This document shows, piece by piece, positions 57,613 to 64,000 of a DNA stretch of 64,000 nucleotides. Below the pieces are notes generated by a model that saw only the letters and a program-made list of their open reading frames with translations, was not told where the DNA came from and made no database searches. Position 1 is the stretch's first letter; every line of letters begins with the position of its first letter. Source of the stretch: Polaribacter ponticola. GTDB taxonomy: Bacteria; Bacteroidota; Bacteroidia; Flavobacteriales; Flavobacteriaceae. The stretch lies in assembly GCF_026191475.2 (NCBI RefSeq), contig NZ_JAOSLC020000003.1:248001-312000 (forward strand). Reading direction: 5' to 3'. The translations under genes were made by a program, and so were the position numbers.

Positions 57613-58548
57613 TTAAACACTCCATAGACTATCTATAAAGTAATGTTTGCAATCTAAAAAATTATGAGTCAATTTAAATTTTGAAGCTGTACAAAAACTC
57701 TCAATTTCAGTAAAAGAATACTTCTTTGATAGTTCTGTCCAAATGAGTTCATTGTAATCAAAAGAATAGCTCTTATCTAATGATTTAATATAAACATCTT
57801 GTTGCTTTAAACTCACTAAATAACTTCTAACTTCGCCATTAACAGGATTATAATGACAATAAAAATCAAATTTATCCAATCTGAAATCTGCTCCTAATTC
57901 ATTATTAATACGATGCAATAAATTCATGTTAAATGCTTTTGTAATTCCATGAGGATCGTCATAAGCATTTTTTATAGTAATTGGATTTTTCTGCAAATCG
58001 AAACCAATTAATAATTTGTCATTAGGCTTTAGATGGTTTTGAATACTCTTTAAAAAATATTGTGCATCGTCTTTTTTGAAATTACCAATATTACTTCCTA
58101 AAAACAATACCAAACTAGGTATATCATTTGGCATCGTACTCAACAATTTAAAATAATCACCAACAAATGGCTTTACTTTTAAATCTGGAATTTCCTTTGC
58201 TACTTTTTCTAATAAAATATCAATTGCTTTTTTAGAAATATCAACTGGAATATAAGTGAATTCTAAACCAAGTTCGATGAAGTTCTTTAAAAGTTTGATT
58301 GTTTTATAGCCATCTCCTGCACCAAGTTCAATGATATTAAAAGTACCATAGAAATTTAATTTTTCAGCTATTTGTTTTGCTTGAAGCGATAGTATTTCAA
58401 ATTCAGAATCGGTTAAATAATATTCTGGCATTGCCATAATTTTCTGAAAGATTTGACTACCAATATCATCATAAAAATATTTTGATGATAGATGCTTTGG
58501 TTGCGCAGATAATCCAGTATCTACGTCTTTTTTAAATTGTTCTATCAT
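57613..58548 (-). CDS. egtD: L-histidine N-alpha-methyltransferase
   Basis: 311 residues. It trimethylates histidine to hercynine, the first step of ergothioneine synthesis. Family features: SSKYFYDDIGSQIFQKI and PEYYLTDSEFEIL near the N-terminus, SAM-binding ELGAGDGYK near residue 73, IPVDISKKAIDIL, FLGSNIGNF and FDLQKNP. It starts 2 bp after the egtB stop, so the two are coupled. It is the last gene of the cluster and abuts repeat copy 2. Confidence 0.93.
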   Translation of the reverse strand: MIEQFKKDVDTGLSAQPKHLSSKYFYDDIGSQIFQKIMAMPEYYLTDSEFEILSLQAKQIAEKLNFYGTFNIIELGAGDGYKTIKLLKNFIELGLEFTYIPVDISKKAIDILLEKVAKEIPDLKVKPFVGDYFKLLSTMPNDIPSLVLFLGSNIGNFKKDDAQYFLKSIQNHLKPNDKLLIGFDLQKNPITIKNAYDDPHGITKAFNMNLLHRINNELGADFRLDKFDFYCHYNPVNGEVRSYLVSLKQQDVYIKSLDKSYSFDYNELIWTELSKKYSFTEIESFCTASKFKLTHNFLDCKHYFIDSLWSV

Positions 58549-58550
58549 AA

Positions 58551-59699
58551 TTATTTAACAAGTCTAATTCCTGTGAATTGCCATCTTTCTTGGGCATGAA
58601 AAAAGTTTCGATATGTATTTCGGCTGTGATTTTTTGAAGTTGCAACCGAAGCTCCACGTAGTACCATTTGATTCATCATAAATTTGCCATTGTATTCTCC
58701 AATTGCGCCTTCGGCTTTTTTAAAATTAGGATAAGGTAAATATGCACTATAAGTCCATTCCCAACGTTTTCCCCAATTTAATTTTTCCGAAGCAATTTCC
58801 CATTCAAATTCGGTTGTTAATCGCATTTGTTTCCATTCGGCAAATGCATTAGCTTCATAAAAATTGATATGACTTAAAATGGCTTTAGGATTCACTTTTT
58901 GTAATCCAGAAAGTGTAAAATAATGCCATTTGTTATTGATATTATGCCAATACATTGGTGCTTTAATGTTATTCTCTTGAACCCAAGACCAGCCTTCATC
59001 TAACCAAAGATTAAAGTTAGAATAACCTTCATCTTCTATGAACGCAATAAACTCTTCATTTGTTACCAAAGCTTTGCTTATTTCAAAATCATTGACATAT
59101 ACTTTATGCTTTCCTAATTCATTATCATAACAAAATCCATCTTCGTTATAACCAATTTCATAAACACCTTCATTTATTTTTACAAACCCGTTTTCAGTAT
59201 TTGAATCATCAACAAAATTTGCTTCTTCTTTATAAACAGGAAAAATGGGATTGTTACCTAAAAGGCATTTAATATCTGTAGTTAATAATTCTTGGTGCTG
59301 TTGTTCGTGATTCATACCAAGAACTATTAAATCTTTTAATTCTTGAGATGAATTTTGCTTTATTAGTGCTTTAATATGCTCATCCACATACGTACGATAT
59401 AAATACACTTCGTTTACATCAGGACGCGTAATATTACCTCTGTCTGCGCGAAAAATTCTATCTCCAGCATTATTATAATAACTATTAAAAAGAAAACTAA
59501 AATCCTTATCATAAACAGAATAATCTTCAATATACTTTTCAAGAATAAAGGCTTCAAAAAACCAAGTTGTATGTGCTAAATGCCATTTTGCTGGACTTGC
59601 AAAAATAGAAGGTTGTACTACATAGTCTTCAATTTTTAAAGGCTTGCAAATAGATTCTGTTTTAGCTCTAACAGTATTAAATAATTTAAGAATATTCAT
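58551..59699 (-). CDS. egtB: Ergothioneine sulfoxide synthase EgtB
   Basis: 382 residues. The N-terminal DinB_2 domain supplies iron ligands: His in WHLAHTTWFFEAF (near 41-44) and HxxxH in GMNHEQQHQELL (near 130). A formylglycine-generating (FGE-sulfatase) domain fills the C-terminus (GFCYDNELGKHKVYVNDFEI, then FEWEIASEKLNWG and a C-terminal RNFFHAQERWQFTGIRLV reduced). EgtB joins hercynine and a thiol donor with O2. There is no egtA or egtC nearby, so this enzyme may use cysteine directly, as some bacterial EgtB types do (inference). Confidence 0.92.
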   Translation of the reverse strand: MNILKLFNTVRAKTESICKPLKIEDYVVQPSIFASPAKWHLAHTTWFFEAFILEKYIEDYSVYDKDFSFLFNSYYNNAGDRIFRADRGNITRPDVNEVYLYRTYVDEHIKALIKQNSSQELKDLIVLGMNHEQQHQELLTTDIKCLLGNNPIFPVYKEEANFVDDSNTENGFVKINEGVYEIGYNEDGFCYDNELGKHKVYVNDFEISKALVTNEEFIAFIEDEGYSNFNLWLDEGWSWVQENNIKAPMYWHNINNKWHYFTLSGLQKVNPKAILSHINFYEANAFAEWKQMRLTTEFEWEIASEKLNWGKRWEWTYSAYLPYPNFKKAEGAIGEYNGKFMMNQMVLRGASVATSKNHSRNTYRNFFHAQERWQFTGIRLVK

Positions 59700-59773
59700 T
59701 TATTCATATTGATTTTAAAAGATTCCACAAGATATTAATCTCATGGAATCTTTTCTGCTATTAATCGGGGAAT

Positions 59774-60544
59774 TTAAAATTTTCCAGTATTAGCCCATTC
59801 CGAACGTGGTGGAATAGGTTCCATATTATCCCAATGCTCAACGATTTTACCGTCTTCAATTCTAAAAATATCAAATACCGCTAATTCTGTTCCGTTAAAA
59901 GTTGCTTTAGAGTAAGTAACAACATGGTTTCCTTGTCCAAGTACTTTAAAGATAAAGTCGTAATTAAAATCTTGTGTTGTTAAAAATTGCTTAACAGTAT
60001 CAATACCATTTGGTACATTTGGATTTCTGTTAATATATTCTTCAGTAGAAATATAATCTGCAATTTTATCATGCTTACCATTTTGAAAAACTTCTGTAAT
60101 AAAACTTCTTACTAATGCTTTATTTTCTTGTGTTTTATCTAAATCTTTTATTTCAAAATCACCTAAAACTTGATCCGTTCCACCCACGTTTTTTTCTGGC
60201 TCTTGATAGGCTGCAATAACATCCCAATGTTCTACTAATTTATCGTTTTCATCTGTGTCAAACATATCAGTAGTAATCCATTTTGCGGCTCCGTTATCAA
60301 TGTCTTGATATACGTGAACAAACACGAAACTGCCATCTTCAATAGTTCTAACTACACGAATATCTCTATCTTTTGTACGTTCTAAAAATCCTTTAAAAAA
60401 GTCTTTAAAACCTTGTGCTCCATCTGCAACACCAGTACTGTGTTGTGTATATCTATCTCCTGAATATTGTTCTACAACATCCATGTTTCCATCTTTAATT
60501 CCTTCTAAATAAAGGTTTTTTGCATTTTCTAATTTTTGACTCAT
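59774..60544 (-). CDS. Double SnoaL-like (NTF2 fold) protein
   Basis: 256 residues with two SnoaL/NTF2-like domains. The first contains YLEGIKDGNMDVVEQYSGD and TQHSTGVADGAQGFKDFF; the second contains VRSFITEVFQNGKHDKIADY, YINRNPNVPNGI and the ending FRIEDGKIVEHWDNM. The His in YTQHS and the Asp of HWD are the SnoaL-type positions. No signal peptide; cytosolic. It is a paralogue of the lipoprotein at 63160. Such proteins isomerise or cyclise polyketides in other bacteria, but many are of unknown role. It precedes egtB by 74 bp. Confidence 0.87.
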   Translation of the reverse strand: MSQKLENAKNLYLEGIKDGNMDVVEQYSGDRYTQHSTGVADGAQGFKDFFKGFLERTKDRDIRVVRTIEDGSFVFVHVYQDIDNGAAKWITTDMFDTDENDKLVEHWDVIAAYQEPEKNVGGTDQVLGDFEIKDLDKTQENKALVRSFITEVFQNGKHDKIADYISTEEYINRNPNVPNGIDTVKQFLTTQDFNYDFIFKVLGQGNHVVTYSKATFNGTELAVFDIFRIEDGKIVEHWDNMEPIPPRSEWANTGKF

Positions 60545-60568
60545 AATTGTAATTTTTAATTGATTAGT

Positions 60569-60979
60569 TTATTTTTCTACTAAAGTTAAATCTTCGATAA
60601 TTCCTCCATCAAAAACTGTAAATTGTTTATCTGATCCAAATCGCAATATGCCTGAAGAATACATTACATTTTCATTAAAATTAAATATTAATGTCATATA
60701 ATCTGGATGCGATTCTTCTAACCAGCTTATCATATACATTTTGTTTCCAATTTTTCTTGACTTATATGCTAAATCTTTATTCCCTTTGCCTTTTCTTGGG
60801 CCAACAATCCATTCATACTTCAATTTTCCTTCATACAGCTCTAAGTGTATTGCCATTCCGGTTTGATAGTAATACTTCATTGAAGTACCATCTAATAAAT
60901 GTTCTGCTTGTTTTTCTTGCGCTACTAATGAACCTAATGAGGTTATAAGTAATACTAAAAGAATCGTTAGTTTTTTCAT
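60569..60979 (-). CDS. Secreted MoaF-like small beta-barrel protein
   Basis: 136 residues with a signal peptide (MKKLTILLVLLITSLGSL, cut near VAQ). The mature part (YEGKLKYEWIVGPRKGKGN, ISWLEESHPDYMTLIFNF, MYSSGIL) resembles the MoaF/lipocalin-like barrel, in which the strand YMTLIFNF-like is characteristic. It would sit in the periplasm and could bind a small hydrophobic ligand (inference). It lies 11 bp after the radical SAM gene and 24 bp before the double SnoaL gene. Confidence 0.7.
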   Translation of the reverse strand: MKKLTILLVLLITSLGSLVAQEKQAEHLLDGTSMKYYYQTGMAIHLELYEGKLKYEWIVGPRKGKGNKDLAYKSRKIGNKMYMISWLEESHPDYMTLIFNFNENVMYSSGILRFGSDKQFTVFDGGIIEDLTLVEK

Positions 60980-60990
60980 TGTTTAGTGTT

Positions 60991-61863
60991 TTAATTTTCT
61001 ACTAATTTTTGTTTACCAACATGATGAACAATTTCATCAAATTTTAATTTCAATCCATATTTTTCAAGTGAATCTCTTAAAATTGGTTCTATTTCTTCTC
61101 TGTATTTTTTTAATTGAGAAGTAGAATATATTTCTTGAATTTCTTCTGACTCTTCCTTTAGCAACTTATTCATTCTCGGTTTTACATGCTTCGGAAGATT
61201 CAAATATTCTATCTTAATATCTGTTGTTCCAGCTTTACGTATTTCAGAAAATAACTTATCGATTAATTCTGGTTTCAACTTCATATGAGGCAAAAAAGGA
61301 CCAACAAACACATAGGTTTTTATTCCAGCATCATTCAATTTTTTTAAAGTCCTTAATCTCGCACTTGCCAATGGTGCTTGTACCTCTAAAAAACGACTTA
61401 ATTTATCGTCTGTCGTTGTGATTGACATACCAACTTCAAGATTTGTAATTGTTTTTAAAAGCTCTAAATCATCGAGAATCATTGGCGATTTTGTTAATAT
61501 ACCAACACGTCCTTGATAATTATTTTTTGCAAAAGTCTCTAAAATACCTCTTGTAAGTCTATACTTTTTTTCAACACCTTGATAAGGATCAGTTACAGTA
61601 CTTAACACCACTCTTGGATGTGGATTTTTCTTCATCAATCGAAGAATATCCTTTTCCATTAGTTCCACAGCATTGGTTTTTACATACACATAATTTCCCC
61701 AATTATTATTGGTTTCGCCAACAAAACGTCCCATAAAACTTGCAAAGCAATACATGCATGCAAATTGACATCCAGTATAAGGATTAATTACATAATCTGC
61801 CGAAGGAACTTGTGTGCTTCCAATAATAGATTTTGCTTGTATTTCTTTAATTTTTAACGCCAT
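60991..61863 (-). CDS. Radical SAM protein, SPL/Rv2578c-like
   Basis: 290 residues. The [4Fe-4S] motif is GCQFACMYCFA (CxxxCxxC, near residues 32-41). The SAM TIM-barrel continues with VLSTVTDPYQGVEKKYRLT, VGILTKSP, LEVGMSITTTDD and a final FVGPFLPHMK; this order resembles the spore photoproduct lyase-like family. The substrate is unknown; not a known ergothioneine enzyme. It overlaps the NmrA-like gene by 17 bases and is presumably cotranscribed. Confidence 0.88.
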   Translation of the reverse strand: MALKIKEIQAKSIIGSTQVPSADYVINPYTGCQFACMYCFASFMGRFVGETNNNWGNYVYVKTNAVELMEKDILRLMKKNPHPRVVLSTVTDPYQGVEKKYRLTRGILETFAKNNYQGRVGILTKSPMILDDLELLKTITNLEVGMSITTTDDKLSRFLEVQAPLASARLRTLKKLNDAGIKTYVFVGPFLPHMKLKPELIDKLFSEIRKAGTTDIKIEYLNLPKHVKPRMNKLLKEESEEIQEIYSTSQLKKYREEIEPILRDSLEKYGLKLKFDEIVHHVGKQKLVEN

Positions 61864-62716
61864 TAGTTTCTCTTTTATAGGTTTGAATTAATTCTAAAAG
61901 ATTCTTGTGTTTTCTTCCTGTTACAGTTTCAAAATCAGACTTTAAATTAAAAGATCCGTTTTTAATATTCTCATAAATACTGCTAATTATTATTCCTAAA
62001 AATTCTCCTAAAGCCTTTGATCTATCATTTAAGAATTCTACAACTGAAATTGTTTGATAAGATATATTAGTTCCATATTCCTTATTTATAGAGTCTGCTA
62101 ATTGTTGTTGCGTAACTGGTTCTCCTAATAGATTATAGATCTTGTTATTATATTTTTTATTAAGTAACATATTAGTGTAAGCAATAGCTAATTCATTTCT
62201 ACTTGTGTAACCACATTTACCATTAGCAGCACTATTTACAATTACTCCTAATTTTTTATACGTTTCAACATACTCTAAATCTGGCTCTATATAAAGACTA
62301 TTTCTGCCTATAGACCAATCCATTTTAGAGTTGATAATATCGGTTTCTGTTTGTCGATTACTTTGTAAAATAGGTTTAAAAGATGTGTTTTCTAGGTTTC
62401 CAATTACACTAGTAAAAACAATTTTTTTAACGTTATTTTTCTGAGCAGCTTTTATTATGTTTTGATGTTGCTTTGTTCTAGTATCTGGTTTATCAACTCC
62501 TGAAATAAGCAAAAGTGTATCTATATTTTGCAATACATTGCTAAAATCATCGAAGCTATTATAATCAGCCTTTCTGATTTCGACACCTAAATGTTCTGCT
62601 TTTTTAGGATTCCTTGCTATACCAACAACATTTTCTTTACCTATTTCTTTTATAAGCTGTTGTATAACTTTACTTCCTAATTGCCCACTAGCTAATGTAA
62701 TCGCAACTTTTTTCAT
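61847..62716 (-). CDS. NmrA-like / QorB-type NAD(P)-binding reductase
   Basis: 289 residues. A Rossmann N-terminus MKKVAITLASGQLGSKVIQQL (with the GxxG pattern as SGQLGS), VVGIARNPKKAEHLG, IDTLLLISGVD and HQNIIKAAQKNNVKKIVFTSV fit atypical SDR/NmrA proteins such as quinone oxidoreductase 2. There is no YxxxK tetrad, as in this family. It likely reduces or senses quinones or other electrophiles. It overlaps DoxX by one base upstream and the radical SAM gene by 17 bases downstream. Confidence 0.87.
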   Translation of the reverse strand: MKKVAITLASGQLGSKVIQQLIKEIGKENVVGIARNPKKAEHLGVEIRKADYNSFDDFSNVLQNIDTLLLISGVDKPDTRTKQHQNIIKAAQKNNVKKIVFTSVIGNLENTSFKPILQSNRQTETDIINSKMDWSIGRNSLYIEPDLEYVETYKKLGVIVNSAANGKCGYTSRNELAIAYTNMLLNKKYNNKIYNLLGEPVTQQQLADSINKEYGTNISYQTISVVEFLNDRSKALGEFLGIIISSIYENIKNGSFNLKSDFETVTGRKHKNLLELIQTYKRETNGVKN

Positions 62717-63039
62717 TAGTTTATCATTAGAAAAAGTAATATTGATGATAAAATTCCTAAAATAAGAGCTGGTGCTAATGTTTTAAAAGGATGTTTTGTT
62801 TTTAAATGATTAAATACTGCTCCAATCATTAAAATTATTAGACCAATTGTAGCATATAATGATAATGAAGGTACAAATAAACCTATAGCACCTAATACTT
62901 CTAAAGTACCAACTAATTGAACTCCAAAATTAGGCAAGCCAAATTCTTTAAACTGATCTACCATTGGTTTTGCTCTAAATATTTTAAAGCCACCTGCAAC
63001 TACAAACGCAACTGCCAATACTATTTTTAATACAAACAT
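62716..63039 (-). CDS. DoxX-family membrane protein
   Basis: 107 residues with four helices (about 2-20, 45-65, 68-84, 88-106). It begins MFVLKIVLAVAFVVAGGFKI and has the family pattern GLPNFGVQLVGTLEVLGAIGL. DoxX proteins are small quinone-linked or thiosulfate-oxidation-associated membrane subunits; many have stress-related roles. Its stop overlaps the NmrA-like start by one base. It follows the SnoaL lipoprotein by about 120 bp. Confidence 0.88.
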   Translation of the reverse strand: MFVLKIVLAVAFVVAGGFKIFRAKPMVDQFKEFGLPNFGVQLVGTLEVLGAIGLFVPSLSLYATIGLIILMIGAVFNHLKTKHPFKTLAPALILGILSSILLFLMIN

Positions 63040-63159
63040 TTTATATTTTTTTAAAAGTTAATTTTAATCAAGGGCTGAATTGGAAGTGATAATCAATTAT
63101 TGTAAGGGGTTCACTGATTTACTATTAATCCAACCTTTGATTTATGAAATCAGTAAGTA

Positions 63160-64000
63160 TTACCACTTACCGTTTGAATTTGCCCAATCTGCCTGTGCAG
63201 GAATTTCTTGAACAACGTCCCAATGTTCAACAATTTTCCCATCTTCTATTCGGAATAAATCATAATAAGCAGAAGCTAATCCTGATGTTGCATCAGGAAA
63301 ACCTTGTGATTGCATTAATGCAAAATTACCTTCAACATGAATAAATTCAATAGACTGATAGAAAGGCGTTCCTTCTCCTAAAACATTTTGTACAAAACCT
63401 TTTAATCCAGTTATATCTGTTCCAGCATTTACACTATGTTGTACAAAATCAGTTTCGTTAAAAAACGTAGCAAAACTTGCATCACTATATTCTCCATTTA
63501 AGAAGAAGTTTTGCCCAAACAATGTAATCAATGCTCTGTTAGCTGATGTTTGACTTAAATCTGTTGTTGGTGTAAGTGTTCCATTTAATTGTGTTGTGCT
63601 ATCACCATCATCTTGCACATTGTCTAAATTATCCCAATGTTCTACGATAAGCCCATTTTCAAAACGGAATACATCAAATACAGCTTGTGGTGTTCCACCA
63701 TTCCAAGTTCCACCGTATTCAGAATGTAAAACAACAATATCATCATCTTCAAAAGAACGAACTGTATTAATTGTTGTTCCGCTAAAAGCACCAGATTGTG
63801 TTGCACCAATTACTGCTGCTGCTCCGTCTGGATACGATAAATTGTGTTGAATATAAGTTGTAGCACTTATATAGTCTTGCATTGCAGTTACATCACCACT
63901 TTGTATAGCTTGTAAAACAGCTATAGATTTTTCGGTATTTGTTGGTTGTACTGTTCCGTTATCATCATCATCGCTACAAGCAATAAATAGCATTGAAAAA
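63160..64000 (-). CDS. Double SnoaL-like lipoprotein, 5' end outside window
   Basis: At least 280 residues; the frame stays open through the right edge. A lipoprotein signal end (LFIACSDDDDNG) marks the Cys after which the mature protein begins. Two SnoaL-like domains follow: TYIQHNLSYPDGAAAVIG and VFDVFRFENGLIVEHWDN in the first, DFVQHSVNAGTDITG and LFRIEDGKIVEHWDVV in the second. It is a close paralogue in plan of the cytosolic protein at 59774, but membrane-anchored. It may start the cluster that leads to egtB-egtD; ligand unknown. Confidence 0.88.
   Translation of the reverse strand, partial: FSMLFIACSDDDDNGTVQPTNTEKSIAVLQAIQSGDVTAMQDYISATTYIQHNLSYPDGAAAVIGATQSGAFSGTTINTVRSFEDDDIVVLHSEYGGTWNGGTPQAVFDVFRFENGLIVEHWDNLDNVQDDGDSTTQLNGTLTPTTDLSQTSANRALITLFGQNFFLNGEYSDASFATFFNETDFVQHSVNAGTDITGLKGFVQNVLGEGTPFYQSIEFIHVEGNFALMQSQGFPDATSGLASAYYDLFRIEDGKIVEHWDVVQEIPAQADWANSNGKW

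Noticed and set aside
1..64000. CRISPR array, prophage, transposase or replication origin
   Set aside because: No regularly spaced identical repeats with unique spacers, no phage structural or integrase genes, no transposase frame and no DnaA-box cluster were seen.

Overview
The window is a low-GC, gene-dense stretch of a marine Flavobacteriaceae genome, most like Polaribacter or Tenacibaculum. The genus is inferred; the family is well supported. Evidence for it: an outer-membrane-barrel and LytTR signalling repertoire, a C-terminal type IX secretion sorting domain on a haloperoxidase-like protein, a separate C-terminal transketolase subunit, a bacillithiol-type YtxJ protein, and repeated Bacteroidota promoter -7 elements of the form TAnnTTTG, usually without a Shine-Dalgarno sequence.

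Layout. 1-6.7 kb: end of a prohibitin gene, a HAD phosphatase, a DCC thiol-disulfide protein, and a MacAB-like ABC efflux operon. 6.7-13.8 kb: DUF1853 and DUF2461 proteins, a MATE exporter, a hotdog thioesterase, a DEAD-box helicase with a TRIC-type channel and a MaoC hydratase, and a membrane protein/XRE regulator pair. 13.8-31.4 kb: secreted haloperoxidase-like protein and housekeeping genes (cold-shock protein, aroB, proline dehydrogenase, typA, transketolase subunit, maf, smpB, clpB, ytxJ, an SF2 helicase). 31.5-42.5 kb: a DUF5694 protein, a LytTR membrane protein, two EamA exporters, an operon of two DEAD-box helicases plus an atypical zinc-ribbon SDR, a flavin monooxygenase, a ThiE-like protein and a one-domain DEAD relative. 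42.7-50.8 kb: an alpha/beta hydrolase and a LytS/LytTR pair divergent from an ABC exporter whose permease carries an M1 peptidase domain. 51.1-57.6 kb: tRNA-Tyr, then a 6-kb module (outer-membrane barrel, 7TM-type sensor kinase, LytTR regulator) bracketed by a perfect 108-bp direct repeat. 57.6-64 kb: a same-strand cluster ending in ergothioneine genes egtB-egtD, preceded by two double SnoaL proteins, DoxX, an NmrA-like reductase, a radical SAM protein and a MoaF-like protein.

A striking property is the number of broken reading frames. At least 17 genes are interrupted, and eleven of them would be restored by one base added to an A7/T7 run. This looks like undercalled 8-base homopolymers in the assembly, so most of these genes are probably intact in the cell; I give them full-length coordinates and flag the break.

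The best candidates for something undescribed are the ergothioneine-linked cluster at the right end, the repeat-bracketed sensor/receptor module, and the DEAD-box/SDR operon. None can be proven from sequence alone.
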